64,000 nucleotides of DNA from DAIQRJ01 sp963708795 (GCA_963708795.1 CAVPUH010000009.1:372001-436000), one strand, 5' to 3'; shown: positions 16,988-25,199, numbered from the stretch's first letter. Notes: generated by a model from the letters alone, not told the origin. Program-made: numbers and translations.

Positions 16988-18481
16988 TCAGCTCCGGGCC
17001 GCGTCCAGCTCGAACTCGATGGTGGCGCGCGTTCCCGGCCGGGCCTCGTCCGCCGGTGCGTCGAGGCGCACCAGCGTGAACGTGCCGTCGAGTTCGGTCT
17101 CGACCAGGGTCCGGACGATCTGCAGTCCGAGGCTGGAAGTCGAGGCGGGATCCACGGCGGCCGCCAGGCCGGCTCCGTCGTCGGTGACCGTGAGCTCGAG
17201 CCGACGGCCGGTTCGCGCCGCGGCGACCGTCACCTCCCCGGTGGACAGCCCGCCCAACCCGTGCTCGACGGCGTTCTGCAGCAGCTCGGTCATGGCCATG
17301 GCCAGCGCGGTGGCGGTCTCGGCCCGTAACTCCCCCACCTGCCCGACCCGCCGCGTCCGCACGGTCGTCTCGGTCGCGGCCAGGTCGCCCACGGTCATGA
17401 GCAGGCGGTCGAGGACGACGTCGAAGTCCACCCGCTCGTCCAGCGCCTGGCTGAGGAGTTCGTGCACGACGGCGATCGACCCGATGCGCCGCTCCGCCTC
17501 GCGCAGCGCCTCGGCCGCGCCCGGCGCCGTGGTGCGCCGCGCCTGCATCCGCAGGAGCGCGGCGACGGTCTGGAGGTTGTTCTTCACCCGATGATGGATC
17601 TCCCTGATCGTCGCCTCACGGCTGAGGAGTTCCCGTTCGCGGTGGCGCAGGTCGGTGACGTCGCGGATCAACACCATGGCCCCGGTGTGCAGGCCCTCGG
17701 GCACCAGCGGGATCACGCGGAGCGCGAGCGTGGCGCTCGCGTTGTCCACCTCGGTCTCGAGCGCGGCACGACCCGACAGCATCTCCGCGACCGGTCGCTC
17801 CACCGGGCGGCGGCCCGTGCGCAGCAGACCGACCGTCACGTCGGCCAGCTCGGAGCCGACGAGATCGCCGGCCCAGCCCAGCCGGCGGTAGGCCGACATG
17901 GCGTTCGGACTGACGTACCCGACACATCCCCCGGCATCCAGCGTGACGAGCCCGTCGCCGACGCGCGGTGATCCCGTCGCCGCACTCCCGGCTTCGGGGT
18001 CGGGATAGCGACCCTGGGCGATCATCCGCGCGAGCTCGCCCGCCATCTGCAGGTACACGAGCTCGAGCCGGCTCGGCGTCCGCACGGAGAGCAGGTTCGT
18101 GCTCCTCGCGATCACGGCGACGACCCGACCGCCGAATCCCACCGGGATCGTCTCCACCCGCACGGGCACGTCATCACGCCACTCGGGGTCGCCCTCGCGG
18201 CAGATCCGGCCGGTGGCGAACGCCTGATCGATCAGCGGACGCCGACCGCGGGGGACGAACCCGCCGATGAGGTCGTCGACGTAGGCCGTGGTCCCAGTGG
18301 TCGGCCGCATCTGTGCACCGGCCCAGTACCCGAGCCCTTCCCCGTCGCTGAGCCAGAGCACCAGGTCGGCGAACGAGAGGTCCGCCAGCAGCTGCCAGTC
18401 CGCGACCAGTCGGTGCAGCCGGGCGATCTCGTCGGCCCGCAGGCTGGTGTGACTCCGTGCGACGTCGTCGAGGGAAGGCAC
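16988..18481 (-). CDS. pdtaS: PdtaS-like cytoplasmic sensor histidine kinase
   Basis: 497-residue kinase with no membrane spans. An N-terminal GAF-like sensor domain (about 20-155) and a PAS domain (about 170-280) precede a HisKA_2 region with the phospho-acceptor EIHHRVKNNLQ (294-304) and a HATPase domain with N-box ELLQNAVEHG and DDGAGL. This is the layout of PdtaS, which phosphorylates the ANTAR antiterminator PdtaR; the gene lies next to whiB1 just as Rv3220c does. No response regulator is in the window. The GTG start lies 6 nt after TAGGCT, again pointing to a leaderless message. Confidence 0.88.
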   Translation of the reverse strand: MPSLDDVARSHTSLRADEIARLHRLVADWQLLADLSFADLVLWLSDGEGLGYWAGAQMRPTTGTTAYVDDLIGGFVPRGRRPLIDQAFATGRICREGDPEWRDDVPVRVETIPVGFGGRVVAVIARSTNLLSVRTPSRLELVYLQMAGELARMIAQGRYPDPEAGSAATGSPRVGDGLVTLDAGGCVGYVSPNAMSAYRRLGWAGDLVGSELADVTVGLLRTGRRPVERPVAEMLSGRAALETEVDNASATLALRVIPLVPEGLHTGAMVLIRDVTDLRHRERELLSREATIREIHHRVKNNLQTVAALLRMQARRTTAPGAAEALREAERRIGSIAVVHELLSQALDERVDFDVVLDRLLMTVGDLAATETTVRTRRVGQVGELRAETATALAMAMTELLQNAVEHGLGGLSTGEVTVAAARTGRRLELTVTDDGAGLAAAVDPASTSSLGLQIVRTLVETELDGTFTLVRLDAPADEARPGTRATIEFELDAARS

Positions 18482-18487
18482 CTCGGC

Positions 18488-18493
18488 AGCCTA
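18488..18493 (-). promoter_or_regulatory. leaderless -10 box of pdtaS, sharing the HD gene stop codon
   Basis: TAGGCT on the minus strand, 6 nt before GTG 18481. Its first three bases are the TAG stop codon of the upstream HD-domain gene, so the end of that gene is also a promoter. Confidence 0.4.
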
Positions 18494-19822
18494 TCGGCGC
18501 GCGTCGGTCCGTCCCGATTGGTCCGTGCCCGGGCCGGTCGGCACCAGATCGGCGGTGTCGACCGAGTCGACGACGCGCGCCAGCGCCTCCACGACGACCG
18601 GGTCGTAGTCGGTCCCGCTGGCGGCCCGCAACCACTCGACCGCCTGGCGACGACGCGCGAACGACACGTCACCGACGAGCAGGTCGTCGTAGGCGTTCGC
18701 CACGGCGACGATCTGGGCGTCTCGGCGGATCGCCGGGACGGCTTCGGACTCGGCGAACGGAACCGCGCCCTCCTCGACGACATCCGCGACCTCGGCCATC
18801 GCGCCGGTCTGCCGGATCACCTCGGCTCCTCTCCGGGCGATCTCGACGCGCTGCTCGGCGGTCACCTGCATGGCGTCGCCGAACGGGATGCGTTCGGTGA
18901 GCGACAGCTGCCCGACGTCGTGGATCAGTGCGGCGGTCTCGACGCGTTGCATGCGCGGCCTTCGCAACCGGAGCTCGGCGCCGACGGCCAGCGCGAGTCG
19001 GGTGACCCGATCGCTGTGGCCGACCTCGGTGTACCCCGCGATCTCCGCGGCTCGGCTCAGTGCCCGGATGGTCTGCGCCTGCTTGCGCCGGACGACGGCC
19101 GAGTGGCCGATGGCCACGACGGTCAGCACCAACGGCAGCAGGAAGAGCGGGCCGGCCCACGGGCCGAGCTCCCACGCCCCGAGCGCCATGACCGAGGCGG
19201 TGGACGCCGTCGCGGCCACCGTCAGCCCGTGCACCGTGAACTCGTCCGCCGCGCGTCCCCACCACGGGGTGCCGTACCGGTTCGGGGCGATGGCGGCGAG
19301 CAGCGCGAGCATCAAGGCCACCGAGCCGAGCGAGCAGATCAGCGCGACCGCCAGCCAGATCTGCGGGACGCGCGCGAGGAGTTCGTGCAACCAGCGGACA
19401 CCGACGAACAGGTGGGCCGCTCCGGCGGCGAAGGCGATGATCACGGTGCGGATGGACACGCAGGCGATCTCCGGGGTCCGGCGTCCGGCGGCGTACACGA
19501 GGACGCCGACCACCTGACCCAGACCCACGACGGCGAGGACCTCGGCGATCGGGATCAGCATCGGCTCGGGTGTGAGCGTGACCATCGTCAGCCCGTATGC
19601 GAGCCCGCTCGCCACCGACAGGGGCGCCAACGCATGCCACGACCCACCGCCGCGCACGCGCAGGACCTCGCCGAACGCGATCAGCAGGCCGTACACCACG
19701 GCGTAGCCCGGGTCGCTGACGCCGTGCGAGATCGTCAGCGTCCAGCACACGATCACGATGACGCCCGCCAGGCCGATCAGCGGTGCGTCCCGGTCGGAGA
19801 GTCGTCGCCCGAGTGCGTTCAC
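18491..19822 (-). CDS. membrane protein with degenerate HD-GYP domain
   Basis: 443 residues with about seven membrane spans (1-240) and a C-terminal HD domain. The metal-binding pattern is only partly kept: GHSDRV (His269) and ALIHDVGQ (301-305) are present, but the HHE...GYP segment that defines cyclic-di-GMP phosphodiesterases is absent and replaced by VVEEGAVPFAESEAVPAI. It is therefore unlikely to be a normal cyclic-di-GMP hydrolase. GTG 19822 overlaps the upstream HD-GYP stop (GTGA), so the two are co-translated and may form a heteromeric sensor. Confidence 0.8.
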   Translation of the reverse strand: MNALGRRLSDRDAPLIGLAGVIVIVCWTLTISHGVSDPGYAVVYGLLIAFGEVLRVRGGGSWHALAPLSVASGLAYGLTMVTLTPEPMLIPIAEVLAVVGLGQVVGVLVYAAGRRTPEIACVSIRTVIIAFAAGAAHLFVGVRWLHELLARVPQIWLAVALICSLGSVALMLALLAAIAPNRYGTPWWGRAADEFTVHGLTVAATASTASVMALGAWELGPWAGPLFLLPLVLTVVAIGHSAVVRRKQAQTIRALSRAAEIAGYTEVGHSDRVTRLALAVGAELRLRRPRMQRVETAALIHDVGQLSLTERIPFGDAMQVTAEQRVEIARRGAEVIRQTGAMAEVADVVEEGAVPFAESEAVPAIRRDAQIVAVANAYDDLLVGDVSFARRRQAVEWLRAASGTDYDPVVVEALARVVDSVDTADLVPTGPGTDQSGRTDARR

Positions 19823-21183
19823 GGCATCGGCTCGGTCGGGCCGGGGATGGTGACCGGGACCGGGTCGTCGGGGTCGCGGACGGCGGCGGCACCGGCCGGA
19901 TCGGTGAGCTGCGGCACCGTGACCGTCGGCGGCGACCAGCGACCGGACTCCACCAGGCCGACGAACGCCGTCACATAGTCGGGATCGAACTGGGTGCCGC
20001 TGGTCCGTCGCAGTTCCGCGAGCGCATCCGCGCGGGGCATCGGGGCACGGTACGTGCGGGCCGTCGTCATCGCGTCGTACGCGTCGACCACGCCGATGAC
20101 CCTGGCGACGACGGGGATGTCGGAGCCGATCAGCCCCGACGGGTACCCGCCGCCGTCGAACCGTTCGTGGTGGTGGCGGATTCCTTCGATCGCGGCGTCG
20201 AGGAACCCGATGCCGCGGACGACCTCGACGCCACGCAGCGGATGCAACTGGAAGGCTGCGAACTCGTCGTTGCTCAGACCGCCGCTCTTGCGGATGAGCG
20301 AGGTGGGCACCGCGATCTTGCCGACGTCGTGGAGCAACCCCGCGGCACTCGCCATCTCGGCCCGCTCGGGTGCCCAACCCAGCGACTTCGTCAACGCCGC
20401 GACGCCGTCGCCGACGCGCTCACCGTGGCCGCGGGTGTACGGGTCTTTGGTCTCCAGGACCTTCGCCAGCGCTCGCAGCGTCGCCTGGTACACCCGCTGA
20501 TCGCCCTCGGCCTGGAGAACGACGTACTGCCCCACGACGATCGGAAGGAGCAGCAGGATCGCGGCACTCGGGCCGAGTGTGCCGAGCCACAACTGCACCA
20601 CCATGAAGCCGATGAAGCCGAACAGGAACTGGGCCAGCGTGGACGGGTCGGCGAGGTGTCGCAGGGTTGTGCGGACCGGGACATGCGCGGACAGGTACAG
20701 CACGCCTGAGAGTCCGAGCAGATTCACCGTGAAGAGCACCGCCATCGCCACGACCAGGGCGACCAGGCCGAACCACGGATCGCCGGCGAACAACGACCGC
20801 TGGACCGGACCGCCGAGCGCGACGTAGACCTGCCCGCCGACGAAGATCGCGATCGAGTTCGCGGCCACGTTGTAGGAACGCTGCAACAGCGGGGCGCGGC
20901 GGCTGGGCACGAGCACGGCCGCGAACGCCGCGAGTGCTCCGTAAGGCCCGAGCAGTGGAAACGAGATGACCCCGATGACTCCGGCGACCGACAACCCGGC
21001 ATTGCCGGACGGGCGCACCCGCAGCCGGAGTTGGCGGGAGACGACGAACAGGCCGAGCAGGACGATCTGGGTGAACCAGGAGTCGGTGCGCGACGCGCAG
21101 TACACGCTGATCAGGCCCGCGACAACACAGGTGGCGACCACGTAGCGGCCCACCGCCGAACCGATCACGTCCCGCGCAGACAC
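19819..21183 (-). CDS. membrane HD-GYP phosphodiesterase
   Basis: 454 residues: an N-terminal membrane sensor of about seven spans (15-225) and a complete HD-GYP domain. Motifs are RGHGERVG (251-258), LLHDVGKIAVP (284-294), HPLRG, HHHERFDGGGYP (337-348) and VVDAYDAMTTARTYR. HD-GYP proteins hydrolyse cyclic di-GMP to pGpG or GMP. The GTG start at 21183 has a GGAAAGG ribosome-binding site six bases upstream. First gene of a pair with the degenerate HD protein; the signal it senses is unknown. Confidence 0.88.
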   Translation of the reverse strand: MSARDVIGSAVGRYVVATCVVAGLISVYCASRTDSWFTQIVLLGLFVVSRQLRLRVRPSGNAGLSVAGVIGVISFPLLGPYGALAAFAAVLVPSRRAPLLQRSYNVAANSIAIFVGGQVYVALGGPVQRSLFAGDPWFGLVALVVAMAVLFTVNLLGLSGVLYLSAHVPVRTTLRHLADPSTLAQFLFGFIGFMVVQLWLGTLGPSAAILLLLPIVVGQYVVLQAEGDQRVYQATLRALAKVLETKDPYTRGHGERVGDGVAALTKSLGWAPERAEMASAAGLLHDVGKIAVPTSLIRKSGGLSNDEFAAFQLHPLRGVEVVRGIGFLDAAIEGIRHHHERFDGGGYPSGLIGSDIPVVARVIGVVDAYDAMTTARTYRAPMPRADALAELRRTSGTQFDPDYVTAFVGLVESGRWSPPTVTVPQLTDPAGAAAVRDPDDPVPVTIPGPTEPMP

Positions 21184-21430
21184 CGTGGCCTTTCCATGCG
21201 TTGTGACCCGCAAACCCCGCACCGGCAGGGAGTTCGGGCCTCCCCTGACCCGGCAAGGATGACACGCCCGGCCGCCGCCTCCAAGCGACGGGCCGTCGTG
21301 GTCAGCGCAGTGGCGCCACGGCTTAGGACACCCACTCCCACAAGCGGGCTCGAGCCATCGTCCACACCTCCTGGACTGCTGTCCGCACGCGCGGGCTCCG
21401 CTGACGTCTGCCTCGCCCGAGTCGATCGGA

Positions 21431-21649
21431 TCAGTGCTGAACTCGTTTATACCGCGGGCGTGCCGGATATCGACTGAGGTCGCGAATACGGCGCGATAAC
21501 CAAGACTCGGAAATGGCGAATTCCCCGTTGTCCATGACCTGACATATCCCACGGCGAATGTCATCAAATCCGACGATTGTGATGTCGAATTCCGCATTGT
21601 TCACACGTATCGTCACCAGAACTGACGGACGGTCACCGGCAGGCCACAT
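21431..21649 (-). CDS. doubtful small ORF of atypical base composition
   Basis: 72-residue open frame beginning ATG 21649. It contains TIRVNNAEFDITIVGFDDIR and ends SRYPARPRYKRVQH. The codons use A/T in third positions far more than neighbouring genes (ATA, TTT, AAT, TTA, TAT), which suggests foreign or decaying DNA. No ribosome-binding site is evident. I do not recognise a family; it could be a remnant rather than an expressed gene. Confidence 0.25.
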   Translation of the reverse strand: MWPAGDRPSVLVTIRVNNAEFDITIVGFDDIRRGICQVMDNGEFAISESWLSRRIRDLSRYPARPRYKRVQH

Positions 21650-21706
21650 CCGGACGCACTCACCGAGCCGCGCGCGGCCTACCTCAGCATGCTGACGGGC
21701 TGCGGA

Positions 21707-21737
21707 TTGGGTGACGCCGGGACTCCGGCCGTAAACT
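21707..21737 (+). promoter_or_regulatory. candidate promoter of bL37
   Basis: TTGGGT, 19-bp spacer, TAAACT; the -10 fits TANNNT. It would start transcription about 38 nt before the bL37 ATG. Confidence 0.45.
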
Positions 21738-21781
21738 CGACGGGCACACGACTCAGCGAGGCGCTCGAAGGAGGCAACCAC

Positions 21782-21856
21782 ATGGGCAAGAAGGGCCGTA
21801 AACGACGCTCTCGTCGGAAGAACGCTGCGAACCACGGCAAGCGTCCCAACGCCTGA
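21782..21856 (+). CDS. 50S ribosomal protein bL37
   Basis: 24-residue, extremely basic protein MGKKGRKRRSRRKNAANHGK plus RPNA. It matches the actinobacterial-specific ribosomal protein bL37, seen in mycobacterial ribosome structures, including the conserved NHGKRPN end. A strong GAAGGAGG site lies 8 nt before ATG 21782, a promoter upstream and a strong terminator downstream, so it is a monocistronic gene. Its place next to rsrA/sigR follows other actinobacteria. Easily missed because of its length. Confidence 0.9.
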   Translation: MGKKGRKRRSRRKNAANHGKRPNA

Positions 21857-21879
21857 CCCGACCTTCGACGCATGACGAA

Positions 21880-21914
21880 ACGGGCCGTGATCCCGAGCAG
21901 GGATCACGGCCCGT
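21880..21914. terminator. terminator between bL37 and rsrA
   Basis: Perfect 15-bp stem (ACGGGCCGTGATCCC / GGGATCACGGCCCGT) with a 5-nt loop GAGCA. It lies between convergent genes and can serve both. Confidence 0.9.
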
Positions 21915-21960
21915 TGTCGTCTGTGCAGGTCGTCTACGCAGGTCGATCGACGCCGGTCGA

Positions 21961-22257
21961 TCAGCGCTCGACCGACTCCTCGCTGATCGTGATGCGGACC
22001 TCGCGGATCCTCGTCATCACACGCTGACGTAGCTCGGCCGGCGCGGTCTGGTCCGAGCACGAGCGAACGACGAGCTGCTTGACGAGACGCTCGAGGTCGT
22101 ACGCGGCGAGGCAGGGCCCGCACTCGTCGAGATGCTCCTGGACCTTGCGATGATCGGTGGGGCCGTCCTCGTTGTCGAGGAACACGTAGACCTGCTCGAG
22201 GACCTGGGCACATCGCGAGTGGTCGTCGTCACTCATCGGCTGCGTCGCTGACATCAC
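21961..22257 (-). CDS. rsrA: mycothiol-system anti-sigma factor RsrA
   Basis: 98-residue zinc anti-sigma factor. The ligands are Cys16, His42, Cys46 and Cys49 in the HLDECGPC pattern (HxxxCxxC), matching RsrA/RshA, which holds SigR until disulfide stress oxidises the CxxC pair. Start GTG 22257 overlaps the sigR stop (GTGA), with an alternative ATG immediately after it at 22254. Co-transcribed with sigR from the SigR-type promoter at 23028-23054. Confidence 0.94.
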   Translation of the reverse strand: MMSATQPMSDDDHSRCAQVLEQVYVFLDNEDGPTDHRKVQEHLDECGPCLAAYDLERLVKQLVVRSCSDQTAPAELRQRVMTRIREVRITISEESVER

Positions 22258-22961
22258 TTCTCGCCTCCTGCGGCGGCCATGCCACGTTCGCGGGCGTAGT
22301 CGGTGAGGAGCTCACGCAACATCCGGCGGCCACGGTGCAGTCGCGACATGACCGTGCCGATCGGCGTGCCCATGATCTCGGCGATCTCCTTGTAGGCGAA
22401 TCCCTCGACATCCGCGAGATACACCGCCAACCGGAAGTCCTCCGGGATGCTCTGGAGCGCGGCCGTCACGTCGGAGTCCGGAAGGTGCTCGAGTGCCTCG
22501 AGCTCGGCCGACTTGTGCCCGCCGCCGACGAGGCCTTCGGCCCGGGCCATCTGCCAGTCCTCGATGTCTCCTGTCGAGGTGTGCAGCGGCTCCCGCTGCT
22601 TGCGCCGATAGCTGTTGATGAAGGTGTTCGTGAGAATGCGGTACAGCCACGCCCGCAGGTTCGTGCCCTCGGTGAACTGATGGAACGACTGATAGGCGCG
22701 CGCGAACGTCTCCTGCACCAGGTCTTCGGCGTCGGCCGGGTTGCGGGTCATCCGCAGGGCCGCACCATAAAGCTGGTCGAGGAAGGGGAGCGCGTCGCGC
22801 TCGAAGCGTTCGGTGCGCTGCTCTGGTGTCTCGGCCGGCGCCGAGGATTCGACTGTCATCGCGGCCAAGGGTAGCCCCGCACCGCTGCGGGCGTCGTCGT
22901 CGTTCGACCACGGCCGCAACTGCGGCCCCGCGTTCGTCGAAGGCATCGTCGCCGTCGTCAT
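22254..22961 (-). CDS. sigR: RNA polymerase sigma factor SigR/SigH (ECF), redox stress
   Basis: ECF sigma factor of the SigR/SigH group. Region 2 shows DAEDLVQETFARAY and FTEGTNLRAWLYRILTNTFI; region 4 shows LPDSDVTAALQSIPEDFRLA and YKEIAEIMGTPIGTVMSRLH (helix-turn-helix). It directs thiol-oxidative stress genes and is inhibited by RsrA. I place the start at ATG 22961, which has GGGAAGTGG upstream; a core start at ATG 22859 (TVESSAPAE) would remove 34 residues, and a GTG at 22979 is also possible. Streptomyces sigR likewise makes an N-terminally extended, unstable form from its own SigR-dependent promoter, and the same layout is visible here. Confidence 0.94.
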   Translation of the reverse strand: MTTATMPSTNAGPQLRPWSNDDDARSGAGLPLAAMTVESSAPAETPEQRTERFERDALPFLDQLYGAALRMTRNPADAEDLVQETFARAYQSFHQFTEGTNLRAWLYRILTNTFINSYRRKQREPLHTSTGDIEDWQMARAEGLVGGGHKSAELEALEHLPDSDVTAALQSIPEDFRLAVYLADVEGFAYKEIAEIMGTPIGTVMSRLHRGRRMLRELLTDYARERGMAAAGGEK

Positions 22962-23027
22962 CCGGTCACCACTTCCCACGCTCGTCGGACGTCCCGGCCA
23001 GCCGGCCGATCTCGATCCGGTCGCTGT

Positions 23028-23054
23028 AACCGTTGCGGGCGATCCGCGATTCCC
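23028..23054 (-). promoter_or_regulatory. SigR-type autoregulatory promoter
   Basis: On the minus strand GGGAAT, exactly 18 bp, GTT, matching the SigR/SigH consensus GGAAT-N18-GTT. It lies about 65 nt upstream of ATG 22961, so transcription includes the N-terminally extended start and the rsrA gene. This predicts positive autoregulation by oxidative stress. Confidence 0.8.
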
Positions 23055-23193
23055 GGCTCGGGAAACGGGCCGCTGACGTGCCGGGTGAATGGGACGAGCG
23101 CACTACGGCGTGGAACCTTGACACGCTCCAGCCGATTCGTGACCGTGAAGGTGACGCCAACGCAGAAGCCGCGGCACACGCCTGGAGGTAACG

Positions 23194-23673
23194 ATGAGCA
23201 CCAGCCCACCGCAAGACCCCGACGTCCCAGGTGCAGGCGGACCGGCTCAGCCGCCGCCCGGCGGCGGCTATCAGGCACCGCCGCCTGCCAGCGGCTACGA
23301 CGCACCCCCGCCCGCTGCTGCCTACGGTGGCCCGCCGCCTGCCGCGCCGGCCGCTACCGTGGTGGAGCCCGAGGGTTACGGCGCTCCCACCAAGGGCTTC
23401 TTCGGGTCCTTGTTCGACTTCAAGTTCGACAACTTCGTCACGCCGATCATCGTGCGGTTCGTCTACATCCTCGCCTTGATCGGTCTCGCGTTCACGTGGC
23501 TGTCGATCATCATCACCGGCTTCGCCCGCAACTTCGGCTTGGGCCTGCTCGGCCTGATCATCGGCGGGATCGGCATTCTCGTCTACGTCTGCTTCGTCCG
23601 CATGACGCTCGAGTTCTTCGTGTCCGTCGTCCGGATGAGCCAGGACATCCACAAGCGGCTGCCGTCGGCCTGA
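23194..23673 (+). CDS. DUF4282 membrane protein
   Basis: 159 residues. A Pro/Gly/Tyr-rich cytoplasmic N-terminus (1-60, repeats of PPPA and GY) precedes the DUF4282 core FGSLFDFKFDNFVTPIIVRF and two membrane spans. ATG 23194 follows TGGAGG. Function unknown; the family is common in actinomycetes as a short membrane protein. Divergent from sigR, so it may share that intergenic control region. A perfect hairpin follows the stop. Confidence 0.85.
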   Translation: MSTSPPQDPDVPGAGGPAQPPPGGGYQAPPPASGYDAPPPAAAYGGPPPAAPAATVVEPEGYGAPTKGFFGSLFDFKFDNFVTPIIVRFVYILALIGLAFTWLSIIITGFARNFGLGLLGLIIGGIGILVYVCFVRMTLEFFVSVVRMSQDIHKRLPSA

Positions 23674-23679
23674 GCCGAC

Positions 23680-23718
23680 CTGGCCAGGTGACGACAGCAG
23701 GCATCGTCACCTGGCCAG
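23680..23718. terminator. terminator, overlapping the end of the alpha/beta hydrolase gene
   Basis: Perfect 15-bp inverted repeat (CTGGCCAGGTGACGA and its complement) around a 9-nt loop. The right arm contains the stop codon and last codons of the convergent hydrolase gene. Confidence 0.85.
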
Positions 23719-24439
23719 CACGCGCTGTGCGCTGAGCCACGCCACCAGCGAGAGCCGCGATGTCGTCCCCGACCTCGCCCGGTGACCGGCCGATGGCCTT
23801 CGGCACGGCGAAGCTGTGGTCGCCGCCCGGGATCGAGGCGACGGTGACGTGCGCGAGCCCGGCCGGGATCGCGGCCGGCCCACCGAAATTGTCCCGGCTG
23901 CCGGCGATCACCAGGGTCGGCACCCGCGCCTGAGCAAGTTCATCGATTCGACTCCGCTCCGGCCGGCCCGGTGGGTGGACCGGGAACGAGAGCGCCACAC
24001 ACCCGACCGCGCCTAGTTCGGCTGCGGTCCGGCAGGCGACGCGGGCGCCGGCCGAGCGGCCACCGACGACCAGCGGGACGCCGCGGCGCAGACGGAGGGT
24101 GCCGGCGTTCTGGTGGCGTAGCCAGGTGAACGCGTCGAGCCAGGCCCGATCGAGCTGAGCAGGGGCGGGAGCCACTCCCCGACCAGCCAGTCGCCAGGGT
24201 TGCTCGAACCGGAGTACGAGCGACCCGTGCGCCGGGAGGACCCGTGCCAGGGCCGCGAGGTCGAGCACGTCCGGCCCGCCGCCCGCGCCGTGACCGAGGA
24301 CGACGACCGACGACGCCGCAGCGGCCCCACCGACCGGCGCGTTCACCAGGAACCGGGCGGTACCGGCACTCACCGCCAGATCGCGGACGCGGGTTCCGCT
24401 GACAACTCCGCTGACAACCGAGGTCGTGTGGGTGGCCAC
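23707..24439 (-). CDS. alpha/beta hydrolase, KANL3/Tex30-like, one frameshift
   Basis: About 243 residues after correction. Alpha/beta-hydrolase features are VVVLGHGAGGG (oxyanion region), nucleophile elbow GGRSAGARVA (Ser), acid in AGSRDNFGG (Asp) and base in GGDHSF (His), as in the KANL3/Tex30 and dienelactone-hydrolase-like group. The natural C-terminus VAWLSAQRVLAR is read in the next frame, so one extra base lies near 23735-23745. GTG 24439 sits 7 nt after TACGCT, indicating a leaderless message. Substrate unknown. Confidence 0.75.
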
Positions 24440-24446
24440 GCGGGTC

Positions 24447-24452
24447 AGCGTA
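24447..24452 (-). promoter_or_regulatory. leaderless -10 box of the alpha/beta hydrolase
   Basis: TACGCT on the minus strand, matching TANNNT, 7 nt before GTG 24439. Confidence 0.45.
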
Positions 24453-24527
24453 GGGAATCCGGCACATCGAGAGGATCATCGCCTCGCCGGTCGACCCGCC
24501 GGACGGCCCGCGGCGAAGGACGTGACG

Positions 24528-25172
24528 ATGGACAACCTCGAGATCCTGCTTCTCGCAGCCGGGATCGCCGCCTCCCCGATCTCGGTGAGCGCCTACATCC
24601 TGCTTCTCCAGTCGCGGCGCGGCACGACCAAAGGCTGGGGCTTCCTCGCCGGGTGGCTGGTGTGCCTCGTCATCGTGGTGGGGGGAACCCTGCTGCTCAC
24701 CGGTGGTCGGCCGCCGAAGCCCGCCAGCACCCCGAGCACCATCGCCGCGGTGGTGCGTGTGCTCGCCGGGATCGCTCTGCTCGTGCTCGCGCTGATCCAG
24801 TGGCGCGGCCGCGGCAACCCGAAGAAGGAACCGCGGTGGAAATCCGGCCTCGACCGGATGGGGCCTGTGTCGGCTGCCGTGATCGCGATCCTCCTCGCTC
24901 CCTGGACCCTCATGGTCGCCGCCGGCGCCGCCGTCTCGGGCGTCGACACCAGTCAGACCGAGTCGATCGTGGTGCTGGTGCTCTTCTGCGTGCTCGCGGC
25001 CGCCTCGTATGCCGTGATGCAGGTCGGCGCGATGCTCCGGCCGGAGGCGACCCGCGCGCGACTCGACCGGCTCGATGCCTGGATCACGAGACACACGACG
25101 ACGATCATCGTGGTCGCGTGTGTCGTGCTCGGCGTGATGCTGCTCGTGACCGGCCTGATGCTGCTGTTCTGA
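24528..25172 (+). CDS. GAP/Sap family membrane protein
   Basis: 214 residues with six predicted membrane spans. The opening LLLAAGIAASPISVSAYILL and the central RMGPVSAAVIAILLAPWTLM resemble the actinobacterial GAP/Sap family (LysE-like fold), whose mycobacterial members help export glycopeptidolipids or sulfolipid-1. ATG 24528 follows GAAGGA. No lipid biosynthesis genes are nearby, so the cargo is unknown. The stop lies inside the left arm of a strong hairpin. Confidence 0.7.
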   Translation: MDNLEILLLAAGIAASPISVSAYILLLQSRRGTTKGWGFLAGWLVCLVIVVGGTLLLTGGRPPKPASTPSTIAAVVRVLAGIALLVLALIQWRGRGNPKKEPRWKSGLDRMGPVSAAVIAILLAPWTLMVAAGAAVSGVDTSQTESIVVLVLFCVLAAASYAVMQVGAMLRPEATRARLDRLDAWITRHTTTIIVVACVVLGVMLLVTGLMLLF

Positions 25173-25191
25173 GCTGCCCGCTCAGAACAGC
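25163..25191. terminator. terminator between GAP-family gene and SRAP gene
   Basis: Perfect 12-bp stem GCTGTTCTGAGC / GCTCAGAACAGC with loop TGCCC. The left arm carries the stop codon of the + strand gene; the hairpin can serve the convergent SRAP gene as well. Confidence 0.85.
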
Positions 25192-25199
25192 TGCATCGA

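Larger units (their letters stand above)
21184..21781. other. intergenic region with a low-GC patch
   Basis: About 600 bp between the HD-GYP gene and bL37. 21184-21430 shows nothing I can identify. 21431-21650 has clearly lower GC and one doubtful small reading frame on the minus strand. 21700-21781 holds the bL37 promoter and ribosome-binding site. Confidence 0.55.

Noticed and set aside
21782..21856. Leader peptide or toxin for the 24-codon gene
   Set aside because: The NHGKRPN end and all-basic composition match ribosomal protein bL37, and it has its own terminator.
23675..23720. Mobile-element inverted repeat end
   Set aside because: The 15-bp repeat has a short loop and sits exactly between convergent gene ends, with no transposase or target duplication; a terminator is the simpler reading.
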